NCBI GenBank assembly: GCA_019411365.1
Contig: DXQT01000030.1
Coordinates: forward strand, 1-29,233
From: Roseburia sp.
GTDB lineage: Bacteria > Bacillota_A > Clostridia > Lachnospirales > Lachnospiraceae
DNA: 29,233 nucleotides
Direction of reading: 5' to 3'
Below the pieces are notes generated by a model, which saw nothing but the letters and a program-made list of their open reading frames with translations, was not told where the DNA came from and did no database searches. Numbering within the stretch: the first letter of the stretch is position 1; each line of letters opens with the position of its first letter. A program made the translations under genes and the position numbers. Below, one piece after another: positions 16,073 through 22,952 of this stretch.

Positions 16073-16954
16073 TTAACTGTTACAATTGCCACATCCGCCG
16101 TGATGTGTTGCACCTTCCTGTAATTTCAACATTGCTCTTCCCTCTTCGGTCTTGTACTGAGCCTGTCTTCTCATCGCCTGATCAAAATCAACCAGATGTC
16201 CGTCGAACTCCGGTCCGTCTACACATGCAAATTTCACTTCATCGCCGACAACCAGACGACATGCACCACACATTCCGGTTCCGTCTACCATGATCGGATT
16301 CATGGAAACAACCGTTGGAATTCCTAATTCTTTTGTCAATTTGCAGACAAATTTCATCATGATCATTGGTCCGATTGCCACACAGTGGTCATAACGGTTA
16401 CCATTATCCCAGAGTTCCTGCAGCTGTGCAGTACCGGTTCCCTTGAAACCGTACGAGCCATCATCCGTTGTCACATAAAGGTTTGTGGCAACTTTTTTCA
16501 TCTCATCCTCTAAGATAAGTAAATCTTTGTTACGGGAACCCATGATAACATCACAGTCAACGCCGTGCTCATGCAGCCATTTTACCTGAGGATAAACCGG
16601 AGCTGTACCAACACCACCTGCAACAAATAAAATTTTCTTTTTCTTTAATTCTTCAATATCTTCATGAATCAGATCAGATGGACATCCCAAAGGTCCAACA
16701 AAATCTTCAAAAGCATCCCCTTCCTGTAAGCTAACCATACGCTCTGTGGAAGCTCCTACGGTCTGGAATACGATTGTGATTGTTCCCTCTTCTCTGTTGT
16801 AATCACAGATGGTAAGTGGAATACGTTCACCCTCCTCATCAATTTTTACAATAACAAACTGTCCCGGTTCGCAATACTGCGCAACACGAGGAGCCTTGAC
16901 ATCCATAAGATAAATCTTGTCTGCCAGTTTTTTTCTTCTAACGATTGGATACAT
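16073..16954 (-). CDS. nfnA: NfnA-like FAD/NAD-binding subunit
   Basis: 293 aa. An FAD-binding barrel with RIPLTICDY (44-52) is followed by an NAD-binding domain with FVAGGVGTAPVYPQ (110-123), the ferredoxin-reductase fold of DHOD electron-transfer subunits. The 2Fe-2S site near the C-terminus has D224, C229, C232 and C244 (DGTGMCGACR...FACVDGPEF), the Asp/Cys3 pattern of NfnA. The last residues add another CxxC (C288, C291), which may be a metal site. Together with nfnB it would form the bifurcating transhydrogenase. AAGGAGG precedes the ATG, and TATAAT lies at 16999-17004. The repeat element at 17018-17149 lies directly upstream. Confidence 0.87.
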   Translation of the reverse strand: MYPIVRRKKLADKIYLMDVKAPRVAQYCEPGQFVIVKIDEEGERIPLTICDYNREEGTITIVFQTVGASTERMVSLQEGDAFEDFVGPLGCPSDLIHEDIEELKKKKILFVAGGVGTAPVYPQVKWLHEHGVDCDVIMGSRNKDLLILEDEMKKVATNLYVTTDDGSYGFKGTGTAQLQELWDNGNRYDHCVAIGPMIMMKFVCKLTKELGIPTVVSMNPIMVDGTGMCGACRLVVGDEVKFACVDGPEFDGHLVDFDQAMRRQAQYKTEEGRAMLKLQEGATHHGGCGNCNS

Positions 16955-16998
16955 GTTTTTCCTCCTTGTATATACTCACTGCCTTATTCATTTCTCCT

Positions 16999-17004
16999 AT
17001 TATA
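16999..17004 (-). promoter_or_regulatory. -10 box of nfnA
   Basis: TATAAT on the minus strand about 45 bases before the nfnA start and 14 bases downstream of repeat copy A. The -35 position falls inside the repeat's first hairpin and is poor (GAGATT). If the call is right, the repeat edge contributes to this promoter. Confidence 0.4.
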
Positions 17005-17017
17005 AATCCCCTATGAG

Positions 17018-17149
17018 AAAGAATCTCGCTTGCGAGATTCTCCGCCTGCGGCGGGTCGCAGTATGCGACATACTTCTTATCCGCCGCAGTGCGATCCTTG
17101 CGGAGCATTTTTTATGTAATAGGAACGAAGTTTCCTATTACATGAAAAA
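17018..17149. repeat. 132-bp structured intergenic repeat, copy A
   Basis: About 92% identical (11 differences in 132, no gaps) to 20283-20414 in the same orientation. Modules on the plus strand: H1, a 9-bp stem GAATCTCGC/GCGAGATTC with a 2-base loop; H2, an outer CTCCGC/GCGGAG and an inner 9-bp CTGCGGCGG/CCGCCGCAG enclosing GTCGCA-GTA-TGCGAC; then T6; then H3, a 12-bp stem ATGTAATAGGAA/TTCCTATTACAT. A frame translates to a Leu/Arg-rich small peptide, but it has no ribosome site and is presumably spurious. It lies between the transporter operon terminator and nfnA. Confidence 0.85.
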
Positions 17150-17180
17150 TACAGTTTTATAGCATTACTTTATATAATAA

Positions 17181-17213
17181 AGGAAAAGCCATTAGATTTC
17201 AACGGCTTTTCCT
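17181..17213 (-). terminator. terminator of the tryptophan ABC operon
   Basis: AGGAAAAGCC (17181-17190) and GGCTTTTCCT (17204-17213) form a perfect 10-bp stem with a 13-base loop. The minus-strand tail is TTATTATATA, so U-rich but not pure. It lies about 75 bases after the ATPase stop. Confidence 0.7.
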
Positions 17214-17286
17214 CGGTTTTACAGTATTTTACTATAATGATTATTTATGGAACCCATTCTTTTTTGTTTCCATCTATACAATATTA

Positions 17287-18117
17287 TTATGCCTCCACTT
17301 TGGAAAACAGAATTCTGTCATTATCCAATGCCTTTCCGGCACGGACTGCAAACTGCTCTAACAGATCATCCACTGACATCTTTTCCCGTTCTTCCCCGGA
17401 AACATCCAGCACAATATTTCCCGAATCCATCATGAGGGTACGGTTTCCAAGTTCAAGCGCCTGATGCATGTTGTGCGTGACCATAAGGCAGGTGATGTTC
17501 TGCTCTGACACTATCTTTTTTGTGAGGTTCAGTACTTTCTCTGCGGTGGCAGGGTCTAAAGCTGCGGTATGCTCATCCAGCAGCAAAATCTTAGGAGTCA
17601 CCATCGTTGCCATCAAAAGTGTGAGTGCCTGACGCTGTCCACCGGACAAAAGTCCGACCGGCTGCTTCATACGGTCTTCTAACCCCATGTCTAGCAGTGC
17701 GAGCTGCTCTCTGAATTTTTTCTTGTCCGCTGCCTTGATCCGGCTGAAATAGGCATTCTTTGAAGTAGTCGTGCGCAGGTAGGCAAGCGCCATATTCTCC
17801 TCGATCGTCATATGTGGTGCGGTTCCCTTCAATGGATCCTGAAACAAATGACCAATCACTTTACTGCGGACATGCTCTTTCTGATAGGTAATGTCCTCAC
17901 CATCCAGCATGATCAGTCCTTTGTCTGCAAAAAAGGCTCCTGTTATCGCATTAAACAGCGTTGATTTTCCGGCTCCGTTGCTTCCTACGATCGTTGCAAA
18001 ATCCCCCTGCTTTAAGGTGAGATTCAGATTTTTTAATGCACATTTTTCATTGACAGTTCCCGGATTAAAAGTTTTGCTGACATCGCGCATCACAAGCATT
18101 GCGTTCTTCTCTGCCAT
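17287..18117 (-). CDS. trpZ: ABC transporter ATPase (TrpZ-like)
   Basis: 276 aa. Walker A VGSNGAGKST (about residues 38-47), signature LLSGGQRQA, Walker B ILLLDEHTAALDP and H-loop MVTHN. The EHTAALDP variant, His where Pro is usual after the catalytic Glu, is typical of this importer family. It is the third gene of the operon. Its ATG overlaps the permease stop (TAATG), with AAGGAGG just upstream. It energises uptake of the solute bound by the lipoprotein encoded first. The Trp assignment rests on the T-box specifier, not on this protein. Confidence 0.85.
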   Translation of the reverse strand: MAEKNAMLVMRDVSKTFNPGTVNEKCALKNLNLTLKQGDFATIVGSNGAGKSTLFNAITGAFFADKGLIMLDGEDITYQKEHVRSKVIGHLFQDPLKGTAPHMTIEENMALAYLRTTTSKNAYFSRIKAADKKKFREQLALLDMGLEDRMKQPVGLLSGGQRQALTLLMATMVTPKILLLDEHTAALDPATAEKVLNLTKKIVSEQNITCLMVTHNMHQALELGNRTLMMDSGNIVLDVSGEEREKMSVDDLLEQFAVRAGKALDNDRILFSKVEA

Positions 18118-19079
18118 TATCTTTCTCCTCCTTCGCTGTCATTTTTCGTAATCTCCTGAACGTATATCTGGTTCTGAGCCTTTGCGGCACGTTTCTGCCG
18201 GTAAAAATTCATCTGCTTTTTCAGATATGGGAATGCGATCGCCACGGCTACAATGATTGCAGAAACAAGTTTTAAACACTCTGCCGGTACATTTAATCTC
18301 AGGGCAACTGCCACGATAAAACGATACAGGCAGCTTCCTAAAATAACGCCGGTCACACGCTGTAACATACCGCCTTTTCCAATGATAGATTCCCCAATGA
18401 TCAGGCTGGCGAGTGCGATTGTTACCATTCCGGTTCCAAGATTGATATCACAGGATTTCTGATACTGCGCAAGCAGTCCGCCGGAGAGACCGGTCAGGAC
18501 ATTGGCAACACAAAGTCCGATCGTGATCATGGCACTTGTATTAATGCTGGAAGCTCTTACCATATCCGGATTATCTCCGGTTGCGCGGATGGAAAGTCCA
18601 AGCCTTGTATTTAAAAAGAAAGAGATCAGCACTCCTACAATGATAACGATCAGTGCAGCCACGATCAGTTTATACCACGTTCCACCGATCGCTGTTTTTG
18701 CCCAGGTAAAAACGGATTCACAGTTGAATAAGTTCATGTTGGAAGCGAATCCCATTACTGCAATATTAATTGTATACAATCCGGTATTTACGATGATTCC
18801 CGCCAAAATGGACTGAATCCCCATTTTTGTTTGTAAGAAAGCGGTCACAAAACCGGAGCAGACACCAGCTGCCATCGCTGCAAATAATCCTAATATCGGA
18901 TGACCTGCAAGTGTCACCGATGCACAGACGGCACATCCCAATGTAAAACATCCATCGGTCGAAAGATCCGCAATGTTTAAAATACTGAAGGATATAAATA
19001 ATGCCAGTGCGACCAGTGCATAGATAAAACCAAGTTCTAATGCACTCTGTACAATTGATAATGTAATAATGGAACCCAT
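18117..19079 (-). CDS. trpY: ABC transporter permease (TrpY-like, BPD_transp_2)
   Basis: 320 aa with about eight or nine membrane helices. It belongs to the branched-chain/sugar-type permease family (BPD_transp_2), with FISFSILNIADLSTDGCFTLG near the N-terminus and TRLGLSIRATGDNPDMVRASSIN as the cytoplasmic coupling segment contacting the ATPase. The C-terminus is basic (MNFYRQKRAAKAQNQ). It follows the binding protein gene by 3 bases and overlaps the ATPase gene by one. The ribosome site is GAGGAG about 12 bases upstream, rather far, so translation is probably coupled to the preceding gene. Confidence 0.85.
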   Translation of the reverse strand: MGSIITLSIVQSALELGFIYALVALALFISFSILNIADLSTDGCFTLGCAVCASVTLAGHPILGLFAAMAAGVCSGFVTAFLQTKMGIQSILAGIIVNTGLYTINIAVMGFASNMNLFNCESVFTWAKTAIGGTWYKLIVAALIVIIVGVLISFFLNTRLGLSIRATGDNPDMVRASSINTSAMITIGLCVANVLTGLSGGLLAQYQKSCDINLGTGMVTIALASLIIGESIIGKGGMLQRVTGVILGSCLYRFIVAVALRLNVPAECLKLVSAIIVAVAIAFPYLKKQMNFYRQKRAAKAQNQIYVQEITKNDSEGGER

Positions 19080-19082
19080 ACC

Positions 19083-20192
19083 TTAATTAAACTCCTCTGC
19101 TGTTACTGTCTCGATCAATTCGGAACACATATCTTTAAAGATAGAATAATCGATTCCGACTTTTTCTGCAATCTCTGTATTTACGGTTACGATACCGCTG
19201 TCTAATGTTTCTACCGGTGTTGTGGCCGGATCTGCTCCGTTTGCAAGAATGTCTGCAACCATGTCTGCTGTCTTTGTTCCGAGTGTCTCATAGTTGACGC
19301 CGTATCCTAAGAATGCTCCGTTTAAAGCAAAGGAATCTGCACTTGTGTAGTGAGGGATACCTGCGTCTGCAAATTTTTCAAAAATCGCAAGTTCTGCTGT
19401 CATAACAGTGTTGTCCTGTGGTGTAAAAATAGCGTCTACTTTTTCTGCCACCAGGGAATCTGCTGCTGCCTGGATCTCACCGGTTGTTGTACCTGTTTTT
19501 TCTACATAGGAAATCCCATGTTCATCGCAGTAATCTTTTGCCGCCTGAATAGCACTTGTGGAAGAATCCTGGCTCTTATCATACAGAAATCCGATTTTTG
19601 CAGCATCCGGATCCGCTGCCAAAATGAAATCCATGATCTGTGCCACATCAATTGCATCGGATGTTCCTGTAATATTGGCACCCGGAGCATCTGCACTTGC
19701 TACAAGTCCTGCTCCGACCGGATCTGATACTGCGGAAAATACAACCGGGATCTGATTATCTTCCGTTGCGTTCTGCATGATCATTGCTGCCGGCGTTGCA
19801 ATCGGAATGATCACATCGACACCCTCTGCCACAAGATCTGCTGCGATCTGGTTCAGGGTAGAGGAATCTGCCTGACCATTATAGGTGTAATCTGCATAAT
19901 CAAATGTCACACCAAGTTCTGCTCCTTTTGCATCCAGCTCTGCTTCAATTGCTTTCTCAATCTGGTTTAAGGATGCATCATCTACATACTGTACGATTCC
20001 AACTTTGTACACGGTTTTGTCTGCAGTATTCTGTGCAGTGTCCTTTGCGGTATCGGCTGCGTCTGCACTGCTCTCTGTTGTGTTCGTGCTGTTTCCTGCA
20101 TTGGATGTGTCTGTGCTGTTTCCACATCCACCGATCATTGTTGCTGCCATTGCCATTGTCAATACTGCTGCCATCATTTTTCTCTTCATCAT
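19083..20192 (-). CDS. trpX: ABC substrate-binding lipoprotein (TrpX-like, ABC_sub_bind)
   Basis: 369 aa. The N-terminus MMKRKMMAAVLTMAMAATMIGGC is a lipoprotein signal with lipobox IGGC, followed by a Ser/Thr/Asn/Asp linker. The mature domain has the ABC_sub_bind pattern: KVGIVQYVDDASLNQIE, VDVIIPIATPAA, IPVVFSAVSDPV, and FTPQDNTVM. Related proteins are the binding components of TrpXYZ-type transporters found behind Trp T-boxes in Firmicutes. GGAGG lies five bases before the first ATG (eight before the second); the extension to 20204 starts at a TTG upstream of that site. It heads the operon, separated from the T-box terminator by repeat copy B. Confidence 0.87.
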   Translation of the reverse strand: MMKRKMMAAVLTMAMAATMIGGCGNSTDTSNAGNSTNTTESSADAADTAKDTAQNTADKTVYKVGIVQYVDDASLNQIEKAIEAELDAKGAELGVTFDYADYTYNGQADSSTLNQIAADLVAEGVDVIIPIATPAAMIMQNATEDNQIPVVFSAVSDPVGAGLVASADAPGANITGTSDAIDVAQIMDFILAADPDAAKIGFLYDKSQDSSTSAIQAAKDYCDEHGISYVEKTGTTTGEIQAAADSLVAEKVDAIFTPQDNTVMTAELAIFEKFADAGIPHYTSADSFALNGAFLGYGVNYETLGTKTADMVADILANGADPATTPVETLDSGIVTVNTEIAEKVGIDYSIFKDMCSELIETVTAEEFN

Positions 20193-20282
20193 TTTTTCCT
20201 CCAAATTTTAAGAATGTTTTTGAAAGAAATCCGTTTTGAAAGTTATAAGAATCATGTATTGCGGTTTTGTTTGCAAGTATAA

Positions 20283-20414
20283 AAAGAATCTCGCCTGCGA
20301 GATTCTCCGCCTGCGGCGGGTCGCAATATGCGACATGTTTCTTATCCGCCGCAGTGCGATCCTCACGGAGTGTTTTTTATGTAATGGAAACGAAGTTTCC
20401 TATTACATAAAAAA
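20283..20414. repeat. 132-bp structured intergenic repeat, copy B
   Basis: Second copy of the element at 17018-17149, same orientation. H1 differs only in its loop, the inner H2 stems are intact, and H3 keeps 12 pairs with one bulge. On the minus strand, the operon's direction, H1 is followed by TTTTTAT and so resembles an intrinsic terminator between the T-box and trpX. The other end coincides with the A/T run that is the U-tail of the T-box terminator. The remaining 20193-20282 holds only an AT-rich leader with a weak TATAAC box. Confidence 0.85.
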
Positions 20415-20706
20415 CCGTCTCAAGCTGTTGCTTGAGACGGTAATAAAATCTTATTATCGCGGTACCACTCATCTTGACCATCCGGTCCACTCTCTCATGT
20501 ACTATCATACACGCCTGATTGATAACGGGTTCGGTTCCCGGTGACTCCTACTGCTGATACATGGCTCTGTATGCTTCATGTATGTTGTTCAGGTCACCCT
20601 CGAAAGTCCATTCAGTAAAATGATCCATACTGCAATCCCACCACCTGCAGCTCTCTGTAATATCAACAGATTACTTACTACTCTTTCTCAACGGTTTTTC
20701 TTTATG
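20409..20706 (-). promoter_or_regulatory. T-box riboswitch leader, specifier UGG (tryptophan)
   Basis: Read on the minus strand: a Stem I opening with GAAAGAGTAGTAAG, the distal AGAGAGCTGCAGGTGGTGG element, then GAA followed by the specifier TGG and A (TGG at 20610-20608). The T-box core TGGTACCGCG is at 20467-20458. The terminator is a 12-bp stem (20430-20441 with 20414-20425, loop of four) followed by T6. A UGG specifier selects uncharged tRNA-Trp, so readthrough should rise on Trp starvation. The next genes are a TrpXYZ-type transporter. No tRNA synthetase or trp biosynthesis gene is near. Confidence 0.93.
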
Positions 20707-20711
20707 GTGTT

Positions 20712-20740
20712 ACTTTAATACATTAACGTATCTTTGTCAA
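20712..20740 (-). promoter_or_regulatory. promoter of the T-box leader
   Basis: A perfect TTGACA (20740-20735 on the minus strand), 17-base spacer and TAAAGT (20717-20712). It begins 15 bases after the stop of the upstream G3E GTPase gene; that gene has no terminator of its own, so its transcripts would run into the T-box. Confidence 0.65.
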
Positions 20741-20755
20741 CACCTTTTTTTATTT

Positions 20756-21697
20756 TTATGAGAAGTATACGAGTTCATCTTCCGGCTTCTCGGCTGGAGT
20801 TATGGAAATTGGATACAATACAGGACCTTTTCCCTTGTACTCTTTTGCGAATTCTACGTGTACTTCTGCTGTGATATTGATCCAGGATTTGTGCGGAATT
20901 TCATCCTCCCTGTCGTATTTCGTTTTGAAGCCGATGAAGGTAACATCCTCCACACAGCAGGTCATTGCAAAACGTCCCGGAACCATAATTCCTTTTTTCA
21001 GTTTGTCCGGATTGTATACAAGTGCTAAGAAAGAAACTTTCTTACCCTCATACTTTTTCGGATTGTCCTGACAATCCATATACCAGATCGCATAATCTGC
21101 ATCGGAAATTTCAATCTCATCCGCAGTAATGTCAAACGGTAACTCCTCCGGTCTCTCGTCAAGTGTTCCGTCCGCACGCTCATAGACAAGCTGTGCTTTC
21201 CGGTTTAATGCCTTGACATTTCTGCGGTATTTTCCTTTGTCTGTACTGTCATCACAGCGATTGAAGATCACGACATCTGCGGAAAAAAGCTGTTCCATGA
21301 TCATTGTACGCATATTTGCAAGATACATATCGAAAGTCGTTGCATCTACCGTGGCAAGCTGCTGTACGATCATCCAGTACTTTGGAAGTTCCATATCCAT
21401 GAGTGTTCCCATCTGCCAGGTTCCGTTGTACTCTAAGAATACCTGCTCCGGCTGGTACTCGGTATTTACTTTTTTCAAAAAGTCCTCTGTAAAATCTGCC
21501 TCACTGTCTACCATGACAAGTTTTACATTATTTTTTTCAAGTTCTTCATCCGTAAACTCTGCATCGCCGTCTTCACAGCAGATGACAAGGCTTTTTCCCT
21601 CTTTTGCAAAACCCTGCTCAAATAAGGTGTCTTTGATGAGGGAGGTCTTTCCACTGTCCATAAAACCGGTAAATAAATATACTGGTATTTCGTTCAT
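20756..21697 (-). CDS. G3E (CobW-like) GTPase fused to TIGR03943/YcgQ-like domain
   Basis: 313 aa. Residues 1-170 are a G3E P-loop domain: Walker A GFMDSGKTS (11-19), an E-x-N-G motif in FLEYNGTW in place of the usual ExSG, and VIFNRCDD (143-150) at the NKxD position. The usual CxCC of COG0523 is absent; there is a CC pair in VICCEDGD. Residues 200-313 resemble the C-terminal domain of YcgQ/TIGR03943 proteins, with NPKKYEGKKVSFLALVY and GRFAMTCCVEDVTFIGFK. Both families occur in Zur- and metal-linked loci, so a role in handling zinc or a similar metal is inferred. It follows the His-rich GTPase gene by 15 bases. Ribosome site GGGAG. Confidence 0.7.
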   Translation of the reverse strand: MNEIPVYLFTGFMDSGKTSLIKDTLFEQGFAKEGKSLVICCEDGDAEFTDEELEKNNVKLVMVDSEADFTEDFLKKVNTEYQPEQVFLEYNGTWQMGTLMDMELPKYWMIVQQLATVDATTFDMYLANMRTMIMEQLFSADVVIFNRCDDSTDKGKYRRNVKALNRKAQLVYERADGTLDERPEELPFDITADEIEISDADYAIWYMDCQDNPKKYEGKKVSFLALVYNPDKLKKGIMVPGRFAMTCCVEDVTFIGFKTKYDREDEIPHKSWINITAEVHVEFAKEYKGKGPVLYPISITPAEKPEDELVYFS

Positions 21698-21712
21698 ATA
21701 TATTCTCCCTTA

Positions 21713-22900
21713 TTAAATTCCGAATAACTCTTCTAATCTGTGTTCGTCAATGTTGCAGCCGATCACACAAAGTCTTCCTGTATAGTCAGGCTCGCCGTCA
21801 CGAAGCTCATATTCACCCGGAACCATGTCAAAATAAATCCATGTGCCATTCTCATCTTCTACCATTCCCTTGGCACGGAGGATTGTTCCGTAATCATCTG
21901 TCTCGCAGAGAGTCTTTAATACATCCTCGATCTTTTCCTTCGTGAATTTGTGAGGCGTCTCTTTTCCCCAGCTTGTAAACACTTCATCTGCATGATGGTG
22001 ATGATGATGCTCATGGTCATGGCATCCGCAGGTGCAGTTTTCGTCATGTTCATGATGGTGCTCATGGTCGTGGTCGTGGTCTTCATGATCGTGATGGTGT
22101 TCATGGTCGTGGCCGTGATCATGCTCATGTTCTTCGTGATCGTGGCATCCGCAGGTGCAGTTCTCGTCATGTTCATGATGATGTTCGTGATCATGCTCAT
22201 GATCGTGGTCTTCATGATCGTGGTCATGATGGTGATGTTCATGCTCATGCTCCTCTGCCTCTTCTTTGGCATGCTGCTCAGCCATCAGTTTCATCTCAAG
22301 AGAATCTGCTCCCTCGATCACTTTTAAGATCTGCTCGCCTTTGATCGCATCCCATGCTGTTGTGATGATTGCAGCCTTTGGATTCAATGTCTGGATCTGT
22401 TTTACACAAAGTTCTAACTGCTCAGGTGTTGCATTCTGGCTTCTGCTCAGTACAACAACTGTAGCATATTCAATCTGATTATTAAAAAATTCACCGAATG
22501 CTTTCATCTGTTTGCTTGCTTTTAAAGCATTTACGACAGTTACGAGTCCGTTTAATTTAACGTCTTCCTCTTTCTCGATATCGATCACAGACTTCATAAC
22601 ATCGGATAACTTACCGACACCGGATGGCTCGATCAGAATGCGGTCCGGATGATATTTGTCAATCACTTCGTGAAGATTCTTTCCGAAATCACCTACTAAC
22701 GAGCAGCAGATACAGCCGGAATTCATCTCGGTGATCTGGATTCCTGCATCTTTTAAGAAACCGCCGTCGATTCCGACTTCACCGAACTCATTCTCGATCA
22801 GAACGATCTTCTCGCCCTTAAATACCTCATCGATCATTTTTTTAATAAATGTGGTTTTTCCTGCTCCTAAGAAACCGGAAATAATATCAATTTTTGTCAT
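21713..22900 (-). CDS. His-rich G3E (CobW/COG0523) metal GTPase
   Basis: 395 aa. Walker A GFLGAGKTT (9-17), metal-binding CICC at 63-66, and IEPSG at 90-94. The NKxD guanine motif is replaced by LSRSQ. The long insert at 218-303 is almost only His, Asp and Glu, with a repeated DENCTCGCHDHE module (two copies 41 residues apart). The C-terminal domain is short, with GRLCVIGCNIDEHRLEELF. COG0523 proteins are metal chaperones or insertases, and His-rich inserts bind Zn, Ni or Co. It is first in a two-gene operon with the fused GTPase. An inverted repeat with Fur-like half-sites lies at 22926-22952. Confidence 0.88.
   Translation of the reverse strand: MTKIDIISGFLGAGKTTFIKKMIDEVFKGEKIVLIENEFGEVGIDGGFLKDAGIQITEMNSGCICCSLVGDFGKNLHEVIDKYHPDRILIEPSGVGKLSDVMKSVIDIEKEEDVKLNGLVTVVNALKASKQMKAFGEFFNNQIEYATVVVLSRSQNATPEQLELCVKQIQTLNPKAAIITTAWDAIKGEQILKVIEGADSLEMKLMAEQHAKEEAEEHEHEHHHHDHDHEDHDHEHDHEHHHEHDENCTCGCHDHEEHEHDHGHDHEHHHDHEDHDHDHEHHHEHDENCTCGCHDHEHHHHHHADEVFTSWGKETPHKFTKEKIEDVLKTLCETDDYGTILRAKGMVEDENGTWIYFDMVPGEYELRDGEPDYTGRLCVIGCNIDEHRLEELFGI
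21992..22249 (-). repeat. His/Asp-rich coding repeat with 123-bp period
   Basis: Codes for residues 218-303 of the His-rich GTPase. The block GGCATCCGCAGGTGCAGTT recurs exactly 123 bases apart (22021 and 22144), i.e. 41 codons. The whole tract is a low-complexity run of CAT/GAT/GAA codons. The opposite strand gives a Met/Val-rich open frame that is not a gene. Confidence 0.85.
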
Positions 22901-22925
22901 AATAAATCCACTCCTTTTTATGTCT

Positions 22926-22952
22926 TGATAATATGCAGAATGCAGATTATCA
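22926..22952. promoter_or_regulatory. inverted repeat with Fur-family half-sites upstream of the G3E operon
   Basis: TGATAAT (22926-22932) and ATTATCA (22946-22952) are perfect 7-base arms separated by 13 bases; the spacer has ATGCAG twice. The arms equal the half-sites of the Fur box, but in a 7-1-7 box the spacer is one base. It lies 26-52 bases before the start codon. The rest of 22953-23088 is AT-rich, with no clear terminator for ktrA. Confidence 0.4.

Noticed and set aside
16938..16988. Short upstream open frame of about 17 codons (MNKAVSIYKEEKH...) overlapping the nfnA start
   Set aside because: Its possible ribosome site is only two bases from its ATG and merges with the presumed -10 region. 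It is probably not translated.
16917..17162. Open frame reading through repeat copy A (LACEILRLRRVAVCDILLIRRSA...)
   Set aside because: It matches a frame in copy B (20236-20544), but the differences are not biased toward silent changes and there is no ribosome site. The conservation is better explained by the folded repeat.
20526..20560. tRNA-like stretch (GGTTCGGTTCCC, like a T-arm)
   Set aside because: It lies inside the T-box leader, has no acceptor, D or anticodon arms in proper spacing, and is read from the other strand.
21950..22327. A 125-aa Met/Val/Phe-rich open frame on the plus strand that looks like a membrane protein
   Set aside because: It is the antisense of the His/Asp-rich repeat (CAT/GAT codons read as ATG/ATC on the other strand). 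It has no ribosome site and an unnatural composition.
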